A stretch of 64,000 bases of DNA from Datura wrightii (lineage: Eukaryota; Streptophyta; Magnoliopsida; Solanales; Solanaceae): positions 93,007,001 to 93,071,000 of the forward strand of contig JASDFA010000020.1 of assembly GCA_035772735.1 (NCBI GenBank). Direction: 5' to 3'. This document shows positions 21,234 to 34,227 of the stretch, piece after piece; positions within the stretch are counted from its first letter, which is position 1; each line of letters opens with the position of its first letter. A model generated the notes under the pieces. The model did not search any database and had not been told where the DNA came from. It saw nothing but the letters and a program-made list of their open reading frames with translations. A program made the position numbers and the translations under genes.

Positions 21234-24200
21234 CTAGGCCTGAAATAAGTGAGGGTATCTGATTTTCATGTCTTCTTCAGCCTCCCACGTCATTTCTTCC
21301 CGATTTCTGTTACGCCACAAAACTTTGACAGATGCAACATCTTTAGTTCTCAACCTGCGAATCTATCTGTCTAAGATAGCTACGGGAACCTCTTCGTAGG
21401 CTAACTCCTCTGTGACCTGAACATCCTGGACTGGAACTACTGTAGAAGGGTCCCCTACGAACTTTCTTAACATGGAAACGTGGAATACTGGATGAACAGA
21501 TGCTAATTCTGGAGGCAAGTTTAACTCATATGCCACGCGGCCTATTCTTCGCCGAATTTGGTACGGCCCAATGAATCTTGGGCTAAGCTTGCCTTTCTTA
21601 CCAAACCTCATTACCCCTTTCATCGGGGACACTTTCAGATATACCCAGTCGTTTACCGAAAATTCTAGATTTCTGCGCCGTCTATCTGCGTATGACTTCT
21701 GACGACTCTGAGCGGTCAGTAAACGTTCCCGGATAAGCTTTATCTTTTCTTCGGACTGCCGAACGATATCTGGGCCAACTAATGCTGATTCTCCTACCTC
21801 AAACCAGCCCACCGGCGATCTACACTTTCGCCCGTATAATGCCTCGAAAGGCGCCATCTGGATAGCTGAATGGTAGCTGTTATTATAAGAAAATTCGATT
21901 AACGAAAGATGTTCATCCCAGCTACCCCCAAAATCTAATACACACGCTCGTAGCATATCTTCGAGCGTCTGAATTGTACGTTCAGCTTGCCCGTCTGTCT
22001 GAGGATGGAATGCTGTACTCAGATTAATCTGCGTCCTCAGACCTTTCTGAAATGACTGCCAGAACCTAGCTGTAAACTGTGCCCCTCTGTCTGAAATGAT
22101 AGATGCCGGCACTCCATGTAACCTAACTATTTCTCTGATATATAATTCGGCATAATCCTCAGCTGAGAAGGTAGCCCTCACTGGCAGGAAATGAGCTGAT
22201 TTCGTCAACCTATCAACTATTACCCAAATGGAATCATTTCTGCGCCTCGTACGGGGTAATCCTGTTACAAAATCCATATTTATTGCTTCCCATTTCCACA
22301 TAGGTATTGATATCTCTTGAGTCAAACCACCCGGTTTCTGGTGCTCTGCTTTCACCTGCTGACAATTAGCACATTTTGATACAAATTCGGCTATCTCAGC
22401 TTTCATACCTGGCCACCAATAGATGTTTCTGATATCATGGTACATTTTCGTCGCCCCTGGATGAAGGGAATAGTGAGCGTAGTGTACCTCGTGCATGATC
22501 TGTCCGCGAAGTCCTGAGACATTCGGGACACAAAGGCGGCCCTTACAGCGTAGCACACCACTCTCGGTTGTCTGAAAATTTGGCTCCTTACCCTTCTGAA
22601 CTCTATCTTTGAGCTGGACTAAATCGGGATCCTCATACTGTCGTTCTTTTACCTCTGCAACTAATGATGATACTGCAGAATTCTGAATTACGGCCCCATT
22701 ATTTTCTGTTTCCATTACTCGAACGGCTAGGCTAGCTAACTGATGGATTTCTTTGGCTAACTTCTGCTTCTCAGGTCGCAAATACACTAAACTCCCCATT
22801 GACTTACGGCTCAGGGTATCTGCTACAACATTAGCTTTTCCTGGATGGTACAGGATGTTCACATCATAATCTTTCAACAATTCTAACCAGCGACGTTGCC
22901 GCAGATTCAACTCCCTCTGAGCGAAAATGTACTGCAAGCTCTTATGATCTATGTAAATATCAACATGAACTCCGTACAGATAATGCCTCCACATCTTCAA
23001 GGCATGAATTACTGCGGCCAATTCTAGGTCATGGGTAGGGTAATTCTTTTCGTGTTTCCTCAGCTGCCTGGAAGCATATGCAATTACTCTACCATGCTGC
23101 ATCAACACACATCCCAATCCGACACCTGACGCGTCACAATAAACTGAATAACCTTTTGTGCCTTCCGGCAGTGCTAATACGGGAGCGGAGGTCAATCTAT
23201 CTTTCAGTTCTTGGAAACTCTGCTCACATGCCTCCGTCCACTGAAACTTTGCTGCTTTCTGTGTCAATTTAGTTAAAGGTGCTGAAATGGTTGAGAATCC
23301 CTCAACGAACCTTCGATAATATCCTGCCAACCCCAAAAAGCTACGAACTTCAGTCGGGGTAGTAGGCCTAGGCCATGACTTAACTGCTTCTATCTTCTGC
23401 TTGTCTACCTGTATACCAGTATCTGAGACAATATTCCCTAAAAAGGCTACTGAGTTAAGTCAGAATTCACACTTCGAAAATTTTGCGTACAACTGGCGGT
23501 CCCTGAGTATCTGGAGCACTGCCCGCAAATGAGTCCGGTGATTTGCTTCGGAGCGAGAATACACTAGAATATCATCAATGAATACTATCACGAACAAGTC
23601 CAGGAAGGGTCTGAAAATACTGTTCATCAGGTCCATAAAAACTGCTGGGGCATTTGTTAGCCCGAAGGACATAACCAGAAATTCAAAATATCCATATCGG
23701 GTCCTGAATGCTGTCTTAGGGATGTCCCTCTCACGTACTCGGACCTGGTGATATCCGGACCGCAAATCAATCTTAGAAAAGTATCTGGCTCCCTGTAACT
23801 GATCAAATAGGTCATCAATCCTAGGAAGCGGATACTTATTCTTTACTGTAACTTTATTGAGCTGCCGATAATCTATGCACATTCGGAGCGAGCCATCTTT
23901 CTTTCTCACGAACAAGACTGGCGCACCCCACGGGGAAGTACTCAGCCTGATAAAACCTTTATCTAACAAGTCTTTCAACTGCTCCTTTAATTCTCTGAGT
24001 TCTGCAGGAGCCATACGATAAGGAGGTATTGATATTGGCTGAGTGCCTGGTAGCAAGTCAATAGCGAAGTCTATTTCCCTTTCTGGGGGAATACCAGGTA
24101 ACTCATCAGGAAATACATCTGGGAATTCATTTACCACTGGGACAGACTGGAGTGTCGGAGATTCTGCTTGGACATCCTGAACTCTGACAAGATGGTAAAT

Positions 24201-24455
24201 GCACCCCTTAGATATCAACTTTCTCGCCCAAAGGTAGGAAATAAACCTACCTTTTGGCGTCGCGGTGCTGCCCTTCCACTCCCGTACTGCCTCCCCCGGG
24301 AAATGGAATCGGACCATTTTGGTCCAACATTCAACATTAGCAAAACATGGTACTAACCAGTCCATACCCATTATGGCATCGAAATCTATCATTTCTAACT
24401 CAACCAGATCTACCGTGGTCTGACGATCGGCAACCTCTACTGTACACCCGCGGTA
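21234..24455 (-). pseudogene. B: protease (partial)-RT-RNase H-integrase-chromodomain, minus copy
   Basis: A single frame runs from the deletion junction (24451-24455) to the true stop at 21234-21236, broken only by TGA at 23460-23462 (Trp codon in CEFW) and TAG at 21363-21365 (Gln codon just before the chromodomain). Blocks in order: protease end (DFDAIMGMDWL; catalytic DPGS missing), RT (FIDD near 23580), RNase H (YCDASG, DHKSLQ), integrase HHCC and DDE (MDF, SDRGAQF, QAERT), GPYQ and chromodomain. The frame is close to intact, which fits recent insertion. It cannot be autonomous because the protease active site is deleted. Confidence 0.9.
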
Positions 24456-25029
24456 AATAGTGATCCAGAAAGGCTCCTGAAAAGCTGGACCAGGTAGGAG
24501 GGGGAACATCTCTCCCTCGGGACCTCTCCCAGCTTTCATACCATAACACCGCAATATCTCGCAACCGAAATGCGGCCAATTCAACTGACTCAGTAGGTGT
24601 AGCATGCATAACCCTGAAGATTTTCTGCATCTGATCCAGAAAATCCTGGGGGTCCTCGGTGCGGTCCGTGCCCGTGAACTGTGGGGGATTCAGGGCTAAG
24701 AACTCTTGGACCCTCGAACTACCGGGCCCTCCTGATGCTTCTGCAACTGTGGATGGCATTTGCTGCCGCTGAGCAGCCATCACCTGTGCTATCATAACTA
24801 CAGCACTCCTAACTTCCTGATCGGAAGGTATCGGTATAGGGACTGCTGAAGATACTATCGCTCCAAACGGCTCCTGACGTGGTGGGGACTGCTGAGGTGG
24901 CTGAGATGAAGCCTCTGTAGGGCCCTCTGATCGGGCTGTCTCCAAATTAGGGGGAGGCATCCTGCTGGTGCCTTCCCCTGCTGCAATGTCTAAACTCCGA
25001 CCTGTGACGGGATGGCGCTGGTCTGACAT
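24452..25029 (-). pseudogene. gag: B: gag N-terminal part, fused out of frame to protease
   Basis: ATG at 25029. The first ~100 residues are Pro/Ser-rich, then the capsid domain begins (FTGTDRTEDPQDFLDQM, LRDIAVLWYESW, FSGAFLDHYLP). At 24451-24455 the sequence jumps to the protease C-terminal part. Compared with element C, about 1 kb is missing: the rest of the capsid, the zinc knuckles and the DPGS motif. The gag frame ends 17 codons later at 24400. TACC is present on both sides in C, suggesting a microhomology deletion. Confidence 0.85.
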
Positions 25030-25223
25030 TATCTGTAGCCAAAGAATATGATAAGATTTTTTGGAATTCAACCCTATACTGTACAGCTCTATAGCACGAC
25101 TGAATCAGAATAAAAGACAACCATCCTATTATGCCTTGCAGCCTCCTACCCATAGTATGTGGTGCACAACACATCCATGGACAGGACTCTACTTAGCACG
25201 GCTTGCAGACTCCCTGGGATACG

Positions 25224-25240
25224 ACCTGCTCTGATACCAA
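25224..25240 (-). other. B: primer binding site
   Basis: Minus strand TTGGTATCAGAGCAGG, complementary to the 3' end of initiator tRNA-Met, three bases inside the LTR end at 25244. Confidence 0.85.
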
Positions 25241-25243
25241 GTT

Positions 25244-27819
25244 TGTCACACCCCGCCTTGGGGGGGGGTACGACCGGCACCTGGTGCCCTACTAAGATCT
25301 GACCTGCTAGACTGTTAAGCCTGGGCGCGTCTGGCGCCTGGCTGGCTCTAACTCAGATTTCTGGAAACAAAGGGCTATATGACGGCTGTAAATATAGCCC
25401 CCGGCCCATTGGCCTATCGCCTGCTGTACCTGTCTTGGCAGCTAACCAGAAATATAGTCACTCAGGGAAACCTATACGGGCCGACAAGGCCACCATGCTG
25501 TCTAGTTATCTGCTGTTTGTCAAAAAGCACAAAAAGAAGCTACGTGACCGGCAAGGTCACCACTACTGACAAGTATGGCCTCACACGACCATCACAGAAG
25601 TAGAGAGTAAATGCAACTATACAACTGCACGGCCCCACACGACCGGCTCATCTGACCACAGGGACTACATACAGACTGCAAGCCTCTAGGAATAGTAATA
25701 GAACTGATCGGGACAGGGCCCCGACCTACCCATTCTATATACAACAAAAGGAACTGAACTACACCTCTGAAATTCAGCCTCCGGATGACTGGAGCTGAAT
25801 ACTCAACCGCTGACAGGGAGTCACGTAGAATCACCTGCTCGTCTAGGAGTACCTGCAGGCAAGTAATGCAGCGCCCCACTGGGCGTCAGTACCACTGGTA
25901 CTGAGTATGTAAAGCAACTGAAACACTATAACTGAAAATAACATCTGAAAGCAATAGTATGACTGATGAAGCTTAAATAGGAGGAATAACTTACTGTCTG
26001 ATGATGTAGATCGCACCTGTTCTTACTGATACCGAAGGAAGTAGGAATCATACCTGGAAGCGTATCATTCTACTACCAACCCACTCGCGTCTAATATAAC
26101 ATGGCATAGTATACATAACGTAACACAGCACATACAAACCTTACCCGGCCCTCATAAGCCGGGAGGTACAATCAACACAGAATCTATGCCCCTACCCCGG
26201 TCATCCCATCTCCTATAGTGGCTGTAAGCATCCTGCCGGTCCCTGGGTATGCACTTGGGCTCGCTGAGCCCCTGACTATAACTGTACCTGAGTCCGAAGG
26301 ACTCTAAATCAACACCCCGGACGTACCCGCTCGACGGGGGTGTATAAGGGCCGACCAAGGCACAATATGGGGAAACTGGCATCCTATCTTCGTCCCCTCG
26401 CGGGACGGCATATCACTCCGTAGAGTGACGTATCCTCGTCCTCTGGCGGACGAGTCGATACAGCCATTAACCCTGGGCGGTCAGGGATGCTAGGTAATCC
26501 AACCCCAATCAATACAATGGTCTCGACTAATCATGCTGTCTGTGTATCTCATAAGCCAAAACTAATAGGCGTAAGGTATTATATAAATCATGTACTGGGC
26601 TAATAATAGCAATCTGTAGGTGTCTGATACATGCTGAGACAGGTAAGTATAAATATGAATATAGTTCCCTGTCTAACTGTACTGGGGCAAAGGCTATACA
26701 AGCGGGTGTTTCTGCTGAAGGCTATGCTGTTCACTAGGTTTCTGTATTAACATGATTTCCTATTTCTAACATGCTTTCTAAACCATATACAGTTACTATT
26801 CTATATCTGGAATGCTTTACTGATGTTGTACTACCTTGCGAGGTTTCAGCTAAACACAACAATATCTTGGCAGGGCACATTATATCACATACTGAATATA
26901 CGGCCAATCTTAATCATTTATATTCGAATCTATATCATACGGATAGGTATCGTACACGTTACGGCCCAAAACTGCTCATATTGCACCAATGTTCAAAATA
27001 ATACAATAATCAATTTCTGAACCTTTTACTGGTCTGTAAATTACTACACTGCTTCAATGTCACTCAACTTGCCGAGGAAACTTAACTTTACATACCTTAT
27101 CTTTGAATATTCGTCCGTCGGACGAGGCTCGGCCGGTACTTCTACTGCTTTCTCCCAACTGCATTCATAAATACGTCAATCAATACTAAATACAACGTTA
27201 TTTCAAAAGGCAACGTCACTTTCGATATAGTTTATAGCCTAAACTTAGGCTTATCGAAAGACGGTCGGAAACTTGCTATTTTTCAGCGGCCCAGAAGGGA
27301 GAAATATTTACTTCTCAACTAGGAACACATAGACATAAATCTGGAGCAATTCTACTTACTTTAGTTCGGCAGCTCGCCGATTCGTTGGCCGTTTTTCGTG
27401 AAACTAACTCCGTAGAAATGCTCTCTGCTGCTAAATACTAGGGTATCTAGGATTAATTTGGGTTTGGGCAGCGTTTGGCAGCGTAATCGGACGAAAATAT
27501 CTAACCTCCTTTCGTTTTCCCTCTGTTCAGTACGCTTCTGGAAATTATTAACTGATAACAATGAGTTTAACCCGAAGTGAGGGCTTTATATACCTGGGCT
27601 GGGACAATGGCAACGTGGCACGGAGCCATCGCGGAGGCCTCCCCTCCGTGACACGCTGCCATCGCAGAGGGGCTCTGCCTCGGCTCCTCCCGCGCTGGTT
27701 CGACAGGTTTCTCGTCCGATCTTTTCCCGGGCCTTTCCCTAGCACATATGGCTTTCAAATATGCTTAACCAATGTGCGAGTAGGTCGTCTAAGTGCCGGG
27801 AATTCTACGGGGTATAACA
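25244..27819 (-). repeat. B: full-length LTR, minus strand
   Basis: Starts TGTTATACC at 27819 and ends TGTGACA at 25244, 2576 bases; TATA box at 27585-27592. Near-identical to 31649-34227. ORFs within it recur in every LTR copy and are not genes. Confidence 0.9.
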
Positions 27820-28341
27820 TTCTCCCCCCCTTAGGAACATTCGTCCTCGAATGTATACTGTTATCTAGAGGACTGCTTACCTTATTTTCTGGAAAAATTT
27901 TGGCAGAGTTTCCCCTGTAACATGGACTATCGCAAAAACCTGAAATGCATAAAAGTCCAACACAGGCACTGCACACAATGTTCTACAATCCACTAGACAA
28001 CTAAGTATTACTTCTCTCTTTATCATTTACAACATACATATCATAAAGTACTGTATAAGCAATGATACGGACATACCTGTCGTCTGACTAGGCCTGAAAT
28101 AAGTGAGGGTATCTGATTTTCATGTCTTCTTCAGCCTCCCACGTCATTTCTTCCCGATTTCTATTACGCCACAAAACTTTGACAGATGCAACATCTTTAG
28201 TTCACCTGCGAATCTGTCTGTCTAAGATAGCTACGGGAACCTCTTCGTAGGCTAACTCCTCAGTGACCTGAACATCCTGGACTGGAACTACTGTAGAAGG
28301 GTACCCTACGAACTTTCTTAACATGGAAACGTGGAATACTG
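27820..28341 (-). pseudogene. B: 3' end of integrase/chromodomain and polypurine tract, minus fragment
   Basis: Repeats 20966-21490 with a 3-base deletion near 28203, then stops at 28341. Includes the hairpin at 27837-27854. Bases 28342-28344 (TCA) are filler before the plus-strand arm. Confidence 0.85.
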
Positions 28342-28344
28342 TCA

Positions 28345-31300
28345 CAGCACCGCGGCGCCAAAAGGTAGGTTTATTTCCTACCTTCGGGCGAGAAAGTTGA
28401 TATCTAAGGGGTGCATTTACCATCTTGTCAGAGTTCAGGATGTCCAAGCAGAATCTCCGACACTCCAGTCTGTCCCAGTGGTAAATGAATTCCCAGATGT
28501 ATTTCCTGATGAGTTACCTGGTATTCCCCCAGAAAGGGAAATAGACTTCACTATTGACTTGCTACCAGGCACTCAGCCAATATCAATACCTCCTTATCGT
28601 ATGGCTCCTGCAGAACTCAGAGAATTAAAGGAGCAGTTGAAAGACTTGTTAGATAAAGGTTTTATCAGGCCGAGTACTTCCCCGTGGGGTGCGCCAGTCT
28701 TGTTCGTGAGAAAGAAAGATGGCTCGCTCCGAATGTGCATAGATTATCGGCAGCTCAATAAAGTTACAGTAAAGAATAAATATCCGCTTCCTAGGATTGA
28801 TGACCTATTTGATCAGTTACAGGGAGCCAGATACTTTTCTAAGATTGATTTGCGGTCCGGATATCACCAGGTCCGAGTACGTGAGAGGGACATCCCTAAG
28901 ACAGCATTCAGGACCCGATATGGACATTTTGAATTTCTGGTTATGTCCTTCGGGCTAACAAATGCCCCAGCAGTTTTTATGGACCTGATGAACAGTATTT
29001 TCAGACCCTTCCTGGACTTGTTCGTGATAGTATTCATTGATGATATTCTGGTGTATTCTCGCTCCGAAGCAGATCACCGGACTCATTTGCGGGCAGTGCT
29101 CCAGATTCTCAGGGACCGCCAGTTGTACGCAAAATTTTCGTAGTGTGAATTCTGGCTTAACTCAGTAGCCTTTTTAGGGCATATTGTCTCAAATACTGGT
29201 ATACAGGTAGACAAGCAGAAGATAGAAGCAGTTAAGTCATGGCCTAGGCCTACTACCCCGACTGAAGTTCGTAGCTTTTTGGGGTTGGCAGGATATTATC
29301 GAAGGTTCGTTGAGGGATTCTCAACCATTGCAGCACCTTTAACTAAATTGACACAGAAAGCAGCAAAGTTTCAATGGACGGAGGCATGTGAGCAGAGTTT
29401 CCAAGAACTGAAAGATAGATTGACCTCCGCTCCCGTATTAGCACTGCCGGAAGGCACAGAAGGTTATTCAGTTTATTGTGACGCGTCAGGTGTCGGATTG
29501 GGATGTGTGTTGATGTAGCATGGTAGAGTAATTGCATATGCTTCCAGGCAGCTGAGGAAACACGAAAAGAATTACCCTACCCATGACCTAGAATTGGCCG
29601 CAGTAATTCATGCCTTGAAGATGTGGAGGCATTATCTGTACGGAGTTCATGTTGATATTTACACAGATCATAAGAGCTTGCAGTACATTTTCACTCAGAG
29701 GGAGTTGAATCTGCGGCAACGTCGCTGGTTAGAATTATTGAAAGATTATGATGTGAACATCCTGTACCATCCAGGAAAAGCTAATGTTGTAGCAGATGCC
29801 CTGAGCCGTAAGTCAATGGGGAGTTTAGTGTATTTGCGACCTGAGAAGCAGAAGTTAGCCAAAGAAATCCATCAGTTAGCTAGCCTAGCCATTCGAGTAA
29901 TGGAAACAGAAAATAATGGGGCCGTAATTCAGAATTCTGCAGTATCATCATTAGTTGCAGAGGTAAATGAACGACAGTATGAGGATCTCGATTTAGTCCA
30001 GCTCAGAGATAGAGTTCAGAAGGGTAAGGAGCCAGAATTTCAGACAACCGAGAGTGGTGTGCTACGCTGTAAGGGCCGCCTTTGTGTCCCGAATGTCTCA
30101 GGACTTCGCGGACAGATCATGCACGAGGTACACTACGCTCGCTATTCCCTTCATCCAGGGGCGACGAAAATGTACCATGATATCAGAAACATCTATTGGT
30201 GGCCAGGTATGAAAGCTGAGATAGCCGAATTTGTATCAAAATGTGCTAATTGTCAGCAAGTGAAAGCAGAGCACCAGAAACCGGGTGGTTTGACTCAAGA
30301 GATATCAATACCTATGTGGAAATGGGAAGCAATAAATATGGATTTTGTAACAGGATTACCCCGTACGAGGCGCAGAAATGATTCCATTTGGGTAATAGTT
30401 GATAGGTTGACGAAATCAGCTCATTTCCTGCCAGTGAGGGCTACCTTCTCAGCTGAGGATTATGCCGAATTATATATCAGAGAAATAGTTAGGTTACATG
30501 GAGTGCCGACATCTATCATTTCAGACAGAGGGGCACAGTTTACAGCTAGGTTCTGGCAGTCATTTCAGAAAGGTCTGGGGACGCAGATTAATCTGAGTAC
30601 AGCATTCCATCCTCAGACAGACGGGCAAGCTGAACGTACAATTCAGACGCTCGAAGATATGCTACGAGCATGTGTATTAGATTTTGGGGGTAGCTGGGAT
30701 GAACATCTTTCGTTAATCGAATTTTCTTATAATAACAGCTACCATTCAGCTATCCAGATGGCGCCTTTCGAGGCATTATACGGGCGAAAGTGTAGATCGC
30801 CGGTGGGCTGGTTTGAGGTAGGAGAATCAGCATTAGTTGGCCTAGATATCGTTCGGCAGTCCGAAGAAAAGATAAAGCTTATCCGGGAACGTTTACTGAC
30901 CGCTCAGAGTCGTCAGAAGTCATACGCAGATAGACGGCGCAGAAATCTAGAATTTTCGGTAAACGACTGGGTATATCTGAAAGTGTCCCCGATGAAAGGG
31001 GTAATGAGGTTTGGTAAGAAAGGCAAGCTTAGCCCAAGATTCATTGGGCCGTACCAAATTCGGCGAAGAATAGGCCGCGTGGCATATGAGTTAAACTTGC
31101 CTCCAGAATTAGCATCTGTTCATCCAGTATTCCACGTTTCCATGTTAAGAAAGTTCGTAGGGGACCCTTCTACAGTAGTTCCAGTCCAGGATGTTCAGGT
31201 CACAGAGGAGTTAGCCTACGAAGAGGTTCCCGTAGCTATCTTAGACAGACAGATTCGCAGGTTGAGAACTAAAGATGTTGCATCTGTCAAAGTTTTGTGG

Positions 31301-31381
31301 CGTAACAGAAATCGGGAAGAAATGACGTGGGAGGCTGAAGAAGACATGAAAATCAGATACCCTCACTTATTTCAGGCCTAG
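28345..31381 (+). pseudogene. B: RT-RNase H-integrase-chromodomain, plus copy
   Basis: Inverted copy of 24270-21234. It begins in the protease-RT linker (PKGRFISYL). One frame to the stop at 31379-31381, broken by TAG at 29141-29143 (Lys codon of KCEF) and TAG at 29516-29518 (Gln codon of LMQHG). RT FIDD is near 29035, RNase H YCDAS near 29475, and the integrase HPGAT/CANCQQ and DDE residues are present. The chromodomain (VKVLWRN, TWEAEEDM, YPHLF) is intact here, unlike in the minus copy. No gag or start codon precedes it, so it cannot be expressed as a normal polyprotein. Confidence 0.9.
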
Positions 31382-31648
31382 TCAGACGACAGGTATGTCC
31401 GTATCATTGCTTATACAGTACTTTATGATATGTATGTTGTAAATGATAAAGAGAGAAGTAATACTTAGTTGTCTAGTGGATTGTAGAACATTGTGTGCAG
31501 TGCCTGTGTTGGACTTTTCTGCATTTCAGGTTTTTGCGATAGTCCATGTTACAGGGGAAACTCTGCCAAAATTTTTCCAGAAAATAAGGTAAGCAGTCCT
31601 CTAGATAACAGTATACATTCGAGGACGAATGTTCCTAAGGGGGGAGAA
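31382..31648 (+). other. B: 3' noncoding region, hairpin and polypurine tract, plus copy
   Basis: ACATTCG-AGGA-CGAATGT (31615-31632, 7-bp stem) followed by AAGGGGGGAGAA next to the LTR start. Confidence 0.8.
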
Positions 31649-34227
31649 TGTTATACCCCGTAGAATTCCCGGCACTTAGACAACCTACTCGCACGTTGGT
31701 TAAGCATATTTCAAAGCCATACGTACTAGGGAAAGGCCCGGGAAAAGATCAGACGAGAAACCTGTCGAACCATCGCGGGAGGAGCCGAGGCAGAGCCCCT
31801 CCGCGATGGCAGCGTGTCACGGAGGGGAGGCCTCCGCGATGGCTCCGTGCCACGTTGCCATTGTCCCAGCCCAGGTATATAAAGCCCTCACTTCGGGTTA
31901 AACTCATTGTTATCAGTTAATAATTTCCAGAAGCGTACTGAACAGAGGGAAAACGAAAGGAGGTTAGATATTTTCGTCCGATTACGCTGCCAAACGCTGC
32001 CCAAACCCAAATTAATCCTAGATACCCTAGTATTTAGCAGCAGAGAGCATTTCTACGGAGTTAGTTTCACGAAAAATGGCCAACGAATCGGCGAGCTGCC
32101 AAACTAAAGTAAGTAGAATTGCTCCAGATTTATGTCTATGTGTTCCTAGTTGAGAAGTAAATATTTCTCCCTTCTGGGCCGCTGAAAAATAGCAAGTTAC
32201 CGACCGTCTTTCGATAAGCCTAAGTTTAGGCTATAAACTATATCGAAAGTGACGTTGCCTTTTGAAATAACGTTGTATTTAGTATTGATTGACGTATTTA
32301 TGAATGCAGTTGGGAGAAAGCAGTAGAAGTACCGGCCGAGCCTCGTCCGACGGACGAATATTCAAAGATAAGGTATGTAAAGTTAAGTTTCCTCGGCAAG
32401 TTGAGTGACATTGAAGCAGCGTAGTAATTTACAGACCAGTAAAAGGTTCAGAAATTGATGATTGTATTATTTTGAACATTGGTGCAATATGAGCAGTTTT
32501 GGGTCGTAACGTGTACGATACCTATCCGTATGATATAGATTCGAATATAAATGATTAAGATTGGCCGTATATTCAGTATGTGATATAATGTGCCCTGCCA
32601 AGATATTGTTGTGTTTAGCTGAAACCTCGCAAGGTAGTACAACATCAGTAAAGCATTCCAGATATAGAATAGTAACTGTATATGGTTTAGAAAGCATGTT
32701 AGAAATAGGAAATCATGTTAATACAGAAACCTAGTGAACAGCATAGCCTTCAGCAGAAACACCCGCTTGTATAGCCTTTGCCCCAGTACAGTTAGACAGG
32801 GAACTATATTCATATTTATACTTACCTGTCTCAGCATGTATCAGACACCTACAGATTGCTATTATTAGCCCAGTACATGATTTATATAATACCTTACGCC
32901 TATTAGTTTTGGCTTATGAGATACACAGACAGCATGATTAGTCGAGACCATTGTATTGATTGGGGTTGGATTACCTAGCATCCCTGACCGCCCAGGGTTA
33001 ATGGCTGTATCGACTCGTCCGCCAGAGGATGAGGATACGTCACTCTACGGAGTGATATGCCGTCCCGCGAGGGGACGAAGATGGGATGCCAGTTTCCCCA
33101 TATTGTGCCTTGGTCGGCCCTTATACACCCCCGTCGAGCGGGTACGCCCGGGGTGTTGATTTAGAGTCCTTCGGACTCAGGTACAGTTATAGTCAGGGGC
33201 TCAGCGAGCCCAAGTGCATACCCAGGGACCGGCAGGATGCTTACAGCCACTATAGGAGATGGGATGACCGGGGTAGGGGCATAGATTCTGTGTTGATTGT
33301 ACCTCCCGGCTTATGGGGGCCGGGTAAGGTTTGTATGTGCTGTGTTACGTTATGTATACTATGCCATGTTATATTAGACGCGAGTGGGTTGGTAGTAGAA
33401 TGATACGCTTCCAGGTATGATTCCTACTTCCTTCGGTATCAGTAAGAACAGGTGCGATCTACATCATCAGACAGTAAGTTATTCCTCCTATTTCAGCTTC
33501 ATCAGTCATATTATTGCTTTCAGATGTTATTTTCAGTTATAGTGTTTCAGTTGCTTTACATACTCAGTACCAGTGGTACTGACGCCCAGTGGGGCACTAC
33601 ATTAGTTGCCTGCAGGTACTCCTAGACGATCAGGTGATTCTACGTGACTCCCTGTCAGCGGTTGAGTATTCAGCTCCAGTCATCCGGAGGCTGAATTTCA
33701 GAGGTGTAGTTCAGTTCCTTTTGTTGTATATAGAATGGGTAGGTCGGGGCCCTGTCCCGATCAGTTCTATTACTATTCCTAGAGGCTTGCAGTCTGTATG
33801 TAGTCCCTGTGGTCAGATGAGCCGGTCGTGTGGGGCCGTGCAGTTGTATAGTTGCATTTACTCTTTCTTACTTCTGTGATGGTCGTGTGAGGCCATACTT
33901 GTCAGTAGTGGTGACCTTGCCGGTCACGTAGCTTCTTTTTGTGCTTTTTGATTAAGCAGCAGATAACTAGACAGCATGGTGGCCTTGTCGGCCCGTATAG
34001 GTTTCCCTGAGTTACTATATTTCTGGTTAGCTGCCAAGACAGGTACAGCAGGCGATAGGCCAATGGGCCGGGGGCTATATTTACAGCCGTCATATAGCCC
34101 TTTGTTTCCAGAAATCTGAGTTAGAGCCAGCCAGGCGCCAGACGCGCCCAGGCTTAACAGTCTAGCAGGTCAGATCTTAGTAGGGCACCAGGTGCCGGTC
34201 GTACCCCCCCCAAGGCGGGGTGTGACA
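31649..34227 (+). repeat. B: full-length LTR, plus strand
   Basis: Starts TGTTATACCCCG and ends GGGGTGTGACA; 2579 bases. GC-rich module at 31790-31860 and TATATAAA at 31876-31883. A run of perfect short hairpins occupies 33014-33595 (for example 33164-33178, 33197-33211 and 33566-33580), and GGCC-type hairpins lie further on (33911-33927 and 33981-33993). Confidence 0.9.
31790..31883 (+). promoter_or_regulatory. B LTR core promoter: GC-rich module and TATA box
   Basis: Contains CGTGTCACGGAGG (31813-31825), a 5-base spacer, CCTCCGCGATGG and CCGTGCCACG, then TATATAAA. The module is shared with E1. Confidence 0.65.

Noticed and set aside
33086..33403. 105-residue ORF repeated at 35753-36070 and on the minus strand at 26152-26382
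   Set aside because: It lies in the R-U5 part of LTR B and recurs only because the LTR does. Counterparts in LTR C do not preserve the frame, and the conserved feature is hairpin pairing rather than protein.
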